Made by a program: the position numbers and the translations under genes. The notes under the pieces were generated by a model. That model did no database searches, was not told the origin of the DNA, and saw only the letters and a list, made by a program, of their open reading frames with translations. This document shows, one piece after another, positions 24,123 to 33,100 of a DNA stretch of 35,054 nucleotides. Source of the DNA: Puniceicoccaceae bacterium (GTDB lineage: Bacteria; Verrucomicrobiota; Verrucomicrobiia; Opitutales; Coraliomargaritaceae); NCBI GenBank assembly GCA_002729725.1, contig PBYS01000010.1:1-35054 (forward strand), given 5' to 3'. How positions within the stretch are numbered: position 1 is the first letter of the stretch; each line of letters begins with the position of its first letter.

Positions 24123-24773
24123 ATGATTCCTTATAAAATTGTTTCTTCCTTATCTATACTCTCTTTTGCGCTTAGCTCTGTATCGGCTGAGGTTTTGATT
24201 GATGATGTTTTAGACCGTAGAATTGATGATGCATCCCAGAATAATACTGGTGATGATCTCAGGGGCAGTGGCGATCAACGCTTAGTTGGTGATTCTAGTG
24301 ATAATGATCGTGTCTTTGCGACAGCTTGGACTTTTGATATTTCAAGCTTCACTACAGAGATCGATGCAGCCTCGAGTATAATCTTTTCGGTCGAGCTTAA
24401 TTCATTCTCCGCTGCGGCTCAGACGGTTTTTCCGACCTTGGATTTCTTCTCGTTGAACACGCCTGATAGTTTGACTGCAAGCGATTACGAGAACAGCACC
24501 AACCTCTTAGGCACTATTGATATGGTAGGATTAAGTGGCGGAGACACCATTCAGTTTGATGTGACTTCAATTGTTCAAGCGTCTACAAATGATGTCGGAT
24601 TTATTTTGAAAGTTCAAAACCCGATCGGTGCTAATAATGGAAATGGCAATGGGGATATTTATAATTTTGCAGCGAGCTCTGGTCAGTTGTCTGTCATCCC
24701 TGAGCCGACCTCTTTTGCCTTGTTTGCAGGTTGCCTAGGGCTCTTATCGGTTATGCTTCGTCGACGCAGCTAA
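24123..24773 (+). CDS. PEP-CTERM sorting-domain protein, DNRLRE-like fold
   Basis: A 216-residue exported protein: signal peptide (MIPYKIVSSLSILSFALSSVSA-EV), a beta-sandwich (DRRIDDASQNNTGDDLRGS, FATAWTFDISSFTTEID, DTIQFDVTSIVQASTNDVGF) and a PEP-CTERM tail (IPEPTSFALFAGCLGLLSV, MLRRRS). The body follows the DNRLRE plan loosely (a charged opening, an F.FDIS strand, a D.T..VQ....GF strand near the end) but lacks the WTESTITWN block, so the domain call is tentative. More A+T-rich than most genes here. It follows the previous PEP-CTERM gene by 84 bases and is closed by a terminator at 24813, so the pair may share a transcript. Confidence 0.83.
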   Translation: MIPYKIVSSLSILSFALSSVSAEVLIDDVLDRRIDDASQNNTGDDLRGSGDQRLVGDSSDNDRVFATAWTFDISSFTTEIDAASSIIFSVELNSFSAAAQTVFPTLDFFSLNTPDSLTASDYENSTNLLGTIDMVGLSGGDTIQFDVTSIVQASTNDVGFILKVQNPIGANNGNGNGDIYNFAASSGQLSVIPEPTSFALFAGCLGLLSVMLRRRS

Positions 24774-24812
24774 GTACGTAAGTTTCGACCGCTATAGTTT
24801 ATCATTTCACCT

Positions 24813-24846
24813 GAGGGGTCTCTTGTAGAGGCCCCTCGTCTCTTTA
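24813..24846 (+). terminator. Rho-independent terminator after the PEP-CTERM pair
   Basis: Arms 24813-24823 and 24827-24837 pair over 11 bp with one T-G wobble and a TGT loop, followed by the T-rich GTCTCTTTATT. It separates the PEP-CTERM pair from the lyase-esterase gene at 24870. Confidence 0.8.
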
Positions 24847-24869
24847 TTCGTGCCTAATTTCGGACATAT

Positions 24870-27800
24870 ATGAGTCAATTATTCCGTATCCTATTTCTTT
24901 TCGCATTATCATCGGCTGCACTGTTGGCCACTGAAATCGATACCTTACGTCAGCGCATCCACGACGACTTCGTGGCTAAGACCGATGTAACAGAGGCGGA
25001 AACCTTTTTAGATACCTTTTTGGAGAATGAGGGGGAGGGTGACTACGGCTCCTGGTCGGACATTAATTATTATGACCGAGATGCCTCGCTTTGGACGCCG
25101 ATTTTTCACCTCCGTCGTCTGCGGGCGATCGGGGCCGCGTATTATAGGACGGGGCACAGCCTGTATCAGGATAGCAGGGCTCTGACGGTTATTGAAGACG
25201 GCTTAGACTATTGGCTGTCCGATTCGAACATCTATTCCTCCAACTGGTGGCACCAAGAGGTGAATACGGCACAGCAACTCGGCTCCATTCTTATGATCTG
25301 TCATGATGATTTGTCGTCGGAAGTCTTAGCCGCCGGCAGCGCGAGGTTGGCCGAGTTGAAGGCGCTGCGTTCGGATTCGTATTGGTCGTCGCAGAACACG
25401 ATTTATACTTCCTTTAGTCGTATCTACCTTGAGATTTTGAACAATGATTTGTCCGCGCTTGAAGCTCAATTGAATCGCATCAAAGTACAGGCCACTTATA
25501 AGACTGGGCTGGGGCGCACATCGGTGACTAATAATAATGCGAAGGAGGGCGTGCGTATTGATTACTCGTTTTATCAGCACGGTGCTGCGCTGTATAATGG
25601 TTTCTACGGTGCGCACTATGTCACGGACATGGCTTTCTGGTTAGCGATGACAGAAGGCTTGTCCTTCGAGTTTTCAGCAGAGCAGAGTGCGCTGGTTCAG
25701 GACTATGTTCTGGAAGGGCATCAATGGATGAACCGTTATGGTGTGCTCGATCCCAATATCACCAATCGTAAGATCTCGCATGATAATTATGACTACGTGA
25801 CACTCCGCTACCATGATCCGATCGTCTATGGTTTGGAGTATCTTCGCGACTTGAGCAGCCCATTGCCTCGGGCGAGTGAGATCGAAGCCTTTTACCAGCA
25901 CATGGTGAATGGTGCAGATAGCCAGGTTTCTGGGAATCGTGAATTTTGGAAGACGGACTTTATGGTGCAGGCTGGCGAGGGCTATCAAGTGTCTACAAAG
26001 CTCTGGAGTTATCACAATGAAGGCACCGAATACCTCAATGGTGACGGACGCCAAGGACAGTTCCTTTCCGTGGGCGGGACCTTCCTGATGCAGGATGCGG
26101 AGGAGTATTTGGAAATCTTCCCGATATGGGATTGGGGGCGCGTCCCTGGAACTACGACGCTGCACCGCGACCCGGCAGTGCCTCCCTCGGGCAATCTTGG
26201 CACACAGAAATTTGCCGGCGGTATCAGTAACGGCAGCGTAGGGGCCATGGGATACGACCATAGCTACGACAGCGTGGCCGCGAAGAAGAGCTGGTTCTAC
26301 TTCGACGATGCCTATGTAATGCTTGGTGCCGGGGTCAATGGTGGCAATGGTAGTATAGATGTGAATACTACCGTGAATCAGGTCTTTCTGGATGGGGATG
26401 TCAGTGTTGGCACCGCTGCGGGGGAAAGCGTGCTTGGCACTGGCGAGTTTACGCCTGCAGACCTGGAATGGGTTCACCACGATGGGGTGGGCTATTTACT
26501 TCCATCCGGCGGGGACGTCACGGTGGCTGCCAAGTCACAATCCGGCAGCTGGTATGAGATTAATGACAGTTTGCCTGCCACTACGATCACGGATGATGTC
26601 TTCTCGCTCTGGTTTGATCATGGACTTGCGCCGGTGGATGAGAGCTATGCCTGCGTGGTCGTGCCCGCGGTCACCAAGCCGGAGTTCGACAGCTGGCGTG
26701 GCGCGGACCCGATTGAAATACTTGCAAACACATCGGATCTCCAAGCAGTGCGACATTCGGGACGTGAGCTGACGCAGTTCGTTTTTCACTCGGCGGGATC
26801 CTTCACGACGCCGAATGGTTATACTCTGGAGGTGGATCACCCCTGCTTGTTGATGCTGGATGAATCGGTTGAGCCTGCTGAGGTGACCGTGTCGGACCCG
26901 ACCCAGGAGTTGGGTAGCTTGCTCGTTTTGTTGGAGGCACCTGATGCGACGACACGCAATTTATACTTTGTTTTGCCTGCGGGGGACGAAGCCGGTCGAA
27001 GCACCAGTGAGTCCACGGCCTACAATGTGAGCTCAGTTGATCCGATCGACCTGTCGGATCGATCGATCGTATCCTATCATACCGATCAGGACAATGTCGG
27101 TGGCGCAGAGGTTTCTCCAAACGGCTTGGAACTTCACTTCACCGGTAACACTTGGAAAGCGCTGACCTTTCCCTACACGGTCACAGCTCATACGGTTCTC
27201 GAGTTTGAGATCGAGGGGCCGGATACCGGTGAGTTGGTTTCCATTGGTCTGGATGAGGACCTGACGGTTAATAATGCGCCACGGATTTTTGTCGTCGGCG
27301 GCTCTGAAGGTGCCAGTGCCGCAGCCGGTTGGAATTATTCGCCACGTTATGTAGCGGGAGCGGCTAGTATGACTTATCAGATCCCGATTGGGAATTACTT
27401 TACCGGCACCACCAACTATTTGGTGTTCACCGCGGACGACGATGCCAACGCATCGATTGATGTGACCTTTAAGAACATCAAGCTCTATGAGAATGTTGCA
27501 GAGCCGACTCACTATAATCTGTATATCTTATCTGGACAGTCGAATGCCAGTGGTCGTGCGAATTTTGCCGGGAATGTTCCGGCGAGTGAAGCGGATGCCT
27601 CCGTGCTTTACTATTACGATACAGATACGACTGGCTCTTTTTCTAATATTAAGCAATCCAATGGATACACTGAGTTGGGGCCGACTTCCAACGATGTGTT
27701 TGGTCCGGAGATCGGGATTGGTCGTACGCTTGTGGAATTCAATGAAAGCAATCCAGCAATTATTAAATTCACACGAGGGGGCACCAACCTAGATGAAGAT

Positions 27801-28634
27801 TGGGACCCGAACGCCTCCAGTGGGCACTTACTCTACAGTGAGCTGCTGCGTCAGATCGATGAGGCGACCAGTCTTTTGACCAATGCCGGGCACAGCTATA
27901 CGCTGAAAGGGCTCTTTTGGGCGCAGGGAGCCAGTGATGCGACTGAAGCGCGAACAGCAGTTTATGAATCCAATTTGACCGATTTTATCGCACGCCTACG
28001 TGCGGATTTGGGGATCCCTGAGCTGCCTGTAATCATTGCCCGCACTTCTGAGAAAGATGGCGATGCGTACCGCGATCTGATACAAGCGGCGCAGATGAGC
28101 GTGGCCGAGGCCGACAGTCATGCCGATTGGGTGAATGCCAGTGATCTCAGTCGCTTTGATGGCTCGCACTACGATGCGCCCAGTGTGCTCATCTTCGGTG
28201 AACGTCTGGCTAAAAGCTTCCTTACGTTAACGGACGGCTATTACTCAAACTGGAGCGAGAGCTACGACTGGGGAGAAACACCAGTCGAGCTGCGCGACTC
28301 CGAGGGCGATCCCGATCATGATGGCTTGAGCAACGCCGCAGAGCGTGCCTTAGGCACTGATCCGCTGACGGGGGATGCCCACAACGCGGTTCGACAACTC
28401 ATTGACGTCACTGGAGAAGGCGGCGTGCAGTTTCGCTTGGGCTATCAGAAAGCTGCTGCTGAAATTGTGTATCAGCTCAAGCATGTCGCGTCCTTGGCCT
28501 CGGATTTGGACTGGAGCACCGAAGGTGTGACTGGCGAGGCTTTTGACGCTGCGCTTGGCGAGTATTATCAAACGTGGACGGCACCTAAGACGCAAGATAG
28601 CGCCTTCGTTCGCTTATCTATGCTTAGTCAATGA
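24870..28634 (+). CDS. PL8-type polysaccharide lyase fused to a SASA/CE6-type acetylesterase
   Basis: A 1254-residue secreted fusion. Signal peptide (MSQLFRILFLFALSSAALLA-TE). Residues ~22-720 form a full PL8 lyase (chondroitin AC/hyaluronate/xanthan lyase family): an alpha/alpha-toroid with N125-WWH, the catalytic-type pair H237 and Y246 in FYQHGAALYNGFYGAHY, NEGTEYLNGDG (E384/E387), then the beta domains with PIWDWGRVPGTT. Residues ~720-872 are the module shared with the first gene of the window (FTGNTW, FPYTVTAHTVLEF, ADDDANASIDVTF). Residues ~877-1125 are a sialate-O-acetylesterase-like domain: SGQSN with S891, FGPEIGIG, FWAQGASDA, and DGSHYD with D1097/H1100. The tail (~1140-1254) has DPDHDGLSNAAERALGTDP, as in the CBM6 sulfatase. 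It would cut a uronic-acid polysaccharide and strip acetyl groups in one chain. QGA instead of QGE in the esterase is unusual. Confidence 0.9.
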   Translation: MSQLFRILFLFALSSAALLATEIDTLRQRIHDDFVAKTDVTEAETFLDTFLENEGEGDYGSWSDINYYDRDASLWTPIFHLRRLRAIGAAYYRTGHSLYQDSRALTVIEDGLDYWLSDSNIYSSNWWHQEVNTAQQLGSILMICHDDLSSEVLAAGSARLAELKALRSDSYWSSQNTIYTSFSRIYLEILNNDLSALEAQLNRIKVQATYKTGLGRTSVTNNNAKEGVRIDYSFYQHGAALYNGFYGAHYVTDMAFWLAMTEGLSFEFSAEQSALVQDYVLEGHQWMNRYGVLDPNITNRKISHDNYDYVTLRYHDPIVYGLEYLRDLSSPLPRASEIEAFYQHMVNGADSQVSGNREFWKTDFMVQAGEGYQVSTKLWSYHNEGTEYLNGDGRQGQFLSVGGTFLMQDAEEYLEIFPIWDWGRVPGTTTLHRDPAVPPSGNLGTQKFAGGISNGSVGAMGYDHSYDSVAAKKSWFYFDDAYVMLGAGVNGGNGSIDVNTTVNQVFLDGDVSVGTAAGESVLGTGEFTPADLEWVHHDGVGYLLPSGGDVTVAAKSQSGSWYEINDSLPATTITDDVFSLWFDHGLAPVDESYACVVVPAVTKPEFDSWRGADPIEILANTSDLQAVRHSGRELTQFVFHSAGSFTTPNGYTLEVDHPCLLMLDESVEPAEVTVSDPTQELGSLLVLLEAPDATTRNLYFVLPAGDEAGRSTSESTAYNVSSVDPIDLSDRSIVSYHTDQDNVGGAEVSPNGLELHFTGNTWKALTFPYTVTAHTVLEFEIEGPDTGELVSIGLDEDLTVNNAPRIFVVGGSEGASAAAGWNYSPRYVAGAASMTYQIPIGNYFTGTTNYLVFTADDDANASIDVTFKNIKLYENVAEPTHYNLYILSGQSNASGRANFAGNVPASEADASVLYYYDTDTTGSFSNIKQSNGYTELGPTSNDVFGPEIGIGRTLVEFNESNPAIIKFTRGGTNLDEDWDPNASSGHLLYSELLRQIDEATSLLTNAGHSYTLKGLFWAQGASDATEARTAVYESNLTDFIARLRADLGIPELPVIIARTSEKDGDAYRDLIQAAQMSVAEADSHADWVNASDLSRFDGSHYDAPSVLIFGERLAKSFLTLTDGYYSNWSESYDWGETPVELRDSEGDPDHDGLSNAAERALGTDPLTGDAHNAVRQLIDVTGEGGVQFRLGYQKAAAEIVYQLKHVASLASDLDWSTEGVTGEAFDAALGEYYQTWTAPKTQDSAFVRLSMLSQ

Positions 28635-28661
28635 TTTCTCCTGGTGGTGCAGCGGTGATGG

Positions 28662-28684
28662 GCCTGCGCAAGCGCAGACGCCAC
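28662..28684 (+). repeat. REP-like palindrome, copy B (left half of a REPIN-like pair)
   Basis: Layout GCC, arm TGCGC, AA, arm GCGCA, foot GACGCCAC. It faces copy C (28719-28741) in inverted orientation across a 34-nt spacer, so GACGCCAC of B can pair with GTGGCGTC of C. Confidence 0.65.
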
Positions 28685-28718
28685 CGAAGTAGACCTCTGT
28701 TGTTGGACTCGTTGCTAT

Positions 28719-28741
28719 GTGGCGTCGCCGCTTGCGGCGGC
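28719..28741 (-). repeat. REP-like palindrome, copy C (right half of a REPIN-like pair)
   Basis: Read on the minus strand: GCC, arm GCCGC, AA, arm GCGGC, foot GACGCCAC. On the plus strand this GC-rich hairpin is followed within a few bases by TTTTTT (28748-28753), so it may also act as the terminator of the lyase-esterase gene. Confidence 0.65.
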
Positions 28742-28751
28742 TAGCAGTTTT

Positions 28752-29909
28752 TTAGGACTTGGTCTGATTCACCACCAAGGAGTCAAATTGATCGACGAAA
28801 GATTCAAAGGGAGGATTCGGGTCGAGTAGGTCTTGCCCAGGGATGGTTTGCTCGTCCAGTTGCGCGCTAGGCAGGATAAAGTGATTGAAGCGTAAGCTTG
28901 GAGAATCCGGTGATTGGTCGTGTTCGCGTTGACGCTGAAAATTGTCTATCTTTACGTTCCAGCAGCGCTCATGGATGTCGATCAAGGCGTGTCGTGTTTG
29001 GCTGGTTTTCCATACGAAAAGATCGGAGATGTGAATGTCCTCCAAGATGCCCACACCGTCGGCGAAGGGTGGGTTGGCTTCGTCGAAGACCGGCACCCGG
29101 CAGCGACGCGCACCGTCGGCATTGATGGCGCAATTCATACAGCCGCCATGGAGGCCACGAATACGAATATTACGGATGGGAGAGGTCACACTCAAAATGC
29201 GCACGAAGGTGTGACAGCTTTCGGCATGAATGTCTTCGATTAGAATATTCTCGATCGGTCCATTGGTCATTCCGTGCACTTCTGTGCGCTGCAGTGCGTC
29301 GTCAGCGTTCAGCGCGACCATGTCGTCGCCGGTGACCGCCGGGCGCAATGCTCGTATATCTCGTATAACGCCGTCGCGGCAATTGCCTCCGAGGTGAATG
29401 CCGTCGTTGTTCGGGCGCACTCTGTCGGAGTCGAAACGTATCTGCTCGATGTGAAAATTACGAACCTTAGTGAAACGTGCGTAATAGGCTTCAGAGTTCG
29501 TGAAGGTGATGTTCTTTAAAGAGAAATCGCTTACATTCTCGAAGTGTAAGCTCGCGCCGCTGTAACCAGCGTCTAATAAGCCTTCGGGGCGAGGGTTCCC
29601 GTTTTGGTTCCCATCAAATGTGCCCCCTTCTATATGAATGTCTGTGTTGCCGCCTTGTAGATCAGCATTGCGGATCAAGTAGTGCTCGTTGCGTGTCGCA
29701 GCTCCATCGGCGAGTCGTAGCACGGCCTTCGGATCAAGCTTTAGGTGCGTGCCGGAGGGAACTTTGAGCGCCTCTTCTAGAGTATATGTGCCGGCGGGGA
29801 GCACCCAATGACTGTGCTCACTTTGTAGGCGAGCGTTGAGGCTCGCAGCACAGGGAATGCTGCCGTCGCTTAAAATTCCAGAATCAGTTAGATTACGATA
29901 TGTAGACAT
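28752..29909 (-). CDS. Glycoside hydrolase family 28-like (polygalacturonase fold) protein, cytoplasmic
   Basis: A 385-residue parallel beta-helix enzyme. It opens with SGILSDGSIPCAASLNARL and LPAGTYTLEEALKVPSGTHL, the standard start of pectate-lyase-superfamily/GH28 proteins. GH28-type catalytic marks: NNDGIHL (167-173, the NTD motif region) and GDDMVALN (194-201, the DD pair D195/D196). The usual later GHG and RIK motifs are not clear: HGMTNGP (212-218) and RILSVTSPIRNI stand in their places. So the fold is secure, but hydrolysis of galacturonan is not. No signal peptide, hence cytoplasmic, perhaps removing terminal uronic acid or other sugars from imported products. Divergent from the pseudopilin operon, with 245 bases between; a 6-bp inverted repeat (29970-29987) lies there. 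Confidence 0.82.
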   Translation of the reverse strand: MSTYRNLTDSGILSDGSIPCAASLNARLQSEHSHWVLPAGTYTLEEALKVPSGTHLKLDPKAVLRLADGAATRNEHYLIRNADLQGGNTDIHIEGGTFDGNQNGNPRPEGLLDAGYSGASLHFENVSDFSLKNITFTNSEAYYARFTKVRNFHIEQIRFDSDRVRPNNDGIHLGGNCRDGVIRDIRALRPAVTGDDMVALNADDALQRTEVHGMTNGPIENILIEDIHAESCHTFVRILSVTSPIRNIRIRGLHGGCMNCAINADGARRCRVPVFDEANPPFADGVGILEDIHISDLFVWKTSQTRHALIDIHERCWNVKIDNFQRQREHDQSPDSPSLRFNHFILPSAQLDEQTIPGQDLLDPNPPFESFVDQFDSLVVNQTKS

Positions 29910-30154
29910 TTTATTTAGAGTCAGGTTTGGGATTTATATAGATCATTTGGTGTCGCGCGCCTAAGGCAACTTGTTTATTGTAACAAGGGCTCTCTGAGGA
30001 TAATGCGTTGCTTTATTCGTGCGGTTTAATAGGTTAACTGTGGCTGACATTTTACGTTCAATGAATGTTGCCTAGATTCCATGACTCGGTACTTAATTTT
30101 TTCTGTGAATACCCTCTGCCGGTCCCCCTTTTTTAATACCACCATCTCGCTACG
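29910..30154. other. Divergent intergenic region
   Basis: No gene. It should hold promoters for the GH28-like gene (minus) and the pseudopilin operon (plus). Apart from the palindrome at 29970-29987 no clear site was found. Confidence 0.4.
29970..29987. promoter_or_regulatory. Palindrome in the divergent intergenic region
   Basis: CTTGTT and AACAAG arms surround TATTGT, between the GH28-like gene (minus) and the pseudopilin operon (plus). Its place suits an operator for one or both; only one copy is seen in the window. Confidence 0.25.
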
Positions 30155-33100
30155 ATGAATTGCCCCTCTACAAAGCACGCCCGCCATAGCGGCCGATCTC
30201 GCTTACTCGTTACTGATTCAGTGACGGGGGGCTCGTCGGGCTTTGCCTTGGTTATATCGCTATCGTTGATGGCCTTCGTTTTGCTGATCTTATTGGCTTT
30301 TGTATCTTTGGCTCAGGTCGAAAGCGCTTCGGCTAATCAGAGTAAACAAATGATGGCTGCGCGGCAAAATGCCTATTTGGGCCTCATGGTCGCAATGGGG
30401 GAACTGCAAAAGTCAGCAGGGCCTGACCAACGTATAACTGCCCGTGCAGATATTTTGACAGGTGATACGGGGATCTCGGTCGATGCGATGGAGAACCCGT
30501 ATTGGATGGGGGTTTGGGATACGACGGAGGCGGATTGGGATACTTTAACCGCGGAGGAAAAAATGTCACGCGCCAGCTGGATGGTCTCAGGCAATCAAGG
30601 TTTGGAGCCCGCAGATGAAGCAGTGCAAGCGCCCAACGATGAATTAGAAACTTCGATTGAAATGGCATCGTCAAATTCCGAATTTGACGTGAAAGCTGTA
30701 ACCGTTCCACCTAGTTTGTTGAGTGATGGTTCGGGCGGTGTGGCAGGTCGCTTCGGCTATTGGATTTCGGGTGAGAATTCGAAAGCACTTGTCAGTATTT
30801 CTGATCCATACGCTAGCTCGGATGAAGCGAATGCGAATGTAAGAGAGCAGGAGCAACTGCGTTCTTTCTTGGTTCCACAACGAACTGGCGTCGAGGCATT
30901 AGACAGCTTGGCTAATTATCCAGTGAATGACGATTCTTTGGAGCGTGTTTTCGCCTTGTCTTCGCAAATGAGCGATTGGCTTTCCGACGGTTCCATCGAT
31001 GCAGGTGATTTTACGTCAGTGCGTTCGCATGATTTGACTACTTGGTCAAAAGGTTTGCTAGTGGATGTTAAAGATGGTGCACTTAAACGTGATTTGACGC
31101 AGGCCTTTGAAGTTCTGGATTCATTCGAGCTGCATTTCCCAGATACGGTGTTTAAATCTCAGGCGCTCTCAGATGTAGCAGCAGCGGATCCGATGACGCC
31201 CGAGCCGTATTATTTTGTCGGGGATAAGCTCATCGCTGATCAAATTGCCAACTGGAGCGGTCCGAACTGGGAGATCTTTCGTGATTACTATCAGCAATAT
31301 TGGCCTGCTAGTGACACGTCTAGAATTAAGGATGATTACATTCATTTTAGATTGGCTAAACGGAAATTGCCGGGCAAGAATGAGCAGCCAGTTTTTACCT
31401 CGCATTGGGAAGGTAGTACAAAACGGCATTCTGATCCATATATAAGTTCAGGTATGCCGTATCAGTATACTTCGGATACTAGCTTTACTGCAGGAGATAA
31501 TTATCAAGCTTCGAGTTTAGCGACACCGCTTATCTCTCAACTCCGTATTTCATACGCACTAGGACTAGTGGATCCAGAGGACGGAGGGACTCAGGTTCCA
31601 GTCATTGTGTTTAAGCCTGTTTTGTCGCTCTACAATCCTTATAATACTAGGTTAGCTGGGAGTGATTTCAGAACTGTGGTTACACTTAATCCTAAAATTA
31701 CGCTCACTCTGCACCTTCATGGAGGCAGTGTGGATGTTGAGTTCTATTTGATGGAGTTACAGGATGCGAACAATCAAGGCTTTCACCTTTTGGCGATGGC
31801 CGATAGTACGATCGGGCCGGGGGAAATATTGCACCACTCGTTCGACGGTTTCAGTTTTGCTAAAACCCGAAAGAGTAAATATAAAACCAATAATCTGTCT
31901 GTGAAATGGGATGTTGTAGGAGGGCTTTACTTCCCATTAAGTAAGGTGTCAGATGAGTTTTATCCTAACCCCGCAGGTGTTGCTGGTGCCATTAGTGTGG
32001 AGCAGGCTAAAAAGGACAGGGGGGATAATGAGTATGGTTGGCATCCGCAGTGGGGACTCACAACCAATACGGATGACGTAAATGACGAGGGTGATCTGGA
32101 GCCTGGTAAGCCGGGGGAGCAAGAATTCTTACTTGAAGCAGTACGCGATGGAGTTCAGGTGGACCTCAAGATTGAGTATGAAGATTTTGGAGCTATACGT
32201 AGTTACACGAATTCGACAGCTGCTGGCCAAACTTATAATAAAATTGTAGATGTTTGGGAGCAGGGTAGTGGCAATCAGCCGGAGACTTATGAAACCAGCT
32301 TCCAAAATTTCCAAGATGCGGCTAAACAAGATTCGTTTGGAACTTTAGTAGTTAATTTACGCACAACTGAACGGCAAGGTGGGGAGGAGACCGATGCCCT
32401 TCGTAATTTAGTCGATCTGAATATGCGTGCGCTGCATATCAACTCCGCATGGGATGGTGATAATGGGAGCAGTCGTTATCTCAGCTTATATGAAGTTGAG
32501 GCTTTGGGGCAAAATGATGTGCCGCCAGAATATGTTCCAGGCTTGGACTCAGATGTGAGATATGGTTACTGGGGGCGTAAAAACAACAAGACGAATGGGG
32601 GGCAGCGTTCTGTTGTGTTGTTTGATCGTCCTCGTGAGCCACTCTTGTCCCTCGGGCAGTTACAACATGCCAATCTGGGACGTTATCATTTCGATCCGAC
32701 CTACATTGCAGGCACCTCCTATGCAAATGTTCGTATCCCGCTGGAAAAAGAGCGTTTTAGGGGCTTTGATGATCAGGGCTTCGATGGTGTCGAGAATCTG
32801 ACTTATTTTGATCTACCTTATTTGGTCAATCAGCAGCTGTGGGATGGTTTTTTCTTTTCCAGTATTGAAATGCCTTATACAGAAGAATCACGCGATATAC
32901 TGCGGGAGGCTCTTGCAAAGGACGACTCAGAAGAGGGGAGTAAAGCTCTCGCAGATGTAGTGTTAAACCCTCGGTTGGAGTTTGTTGCATCGGCCGAGGA
33001 GGATATCGACCGTTATAATCGTATCGCGCTATATGATACAGCCGATGATGATTTTGAAAATGCCATTTATCGTCCAGCATCAGAGATGTGGGTGAATGGA

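Noticed and set aside
25674..26480. Minus-strand open frame (268 codons) within the lyase gene
   Set aside because: Antisense of conserved PL8 sequence; no recognisable domain or start context.
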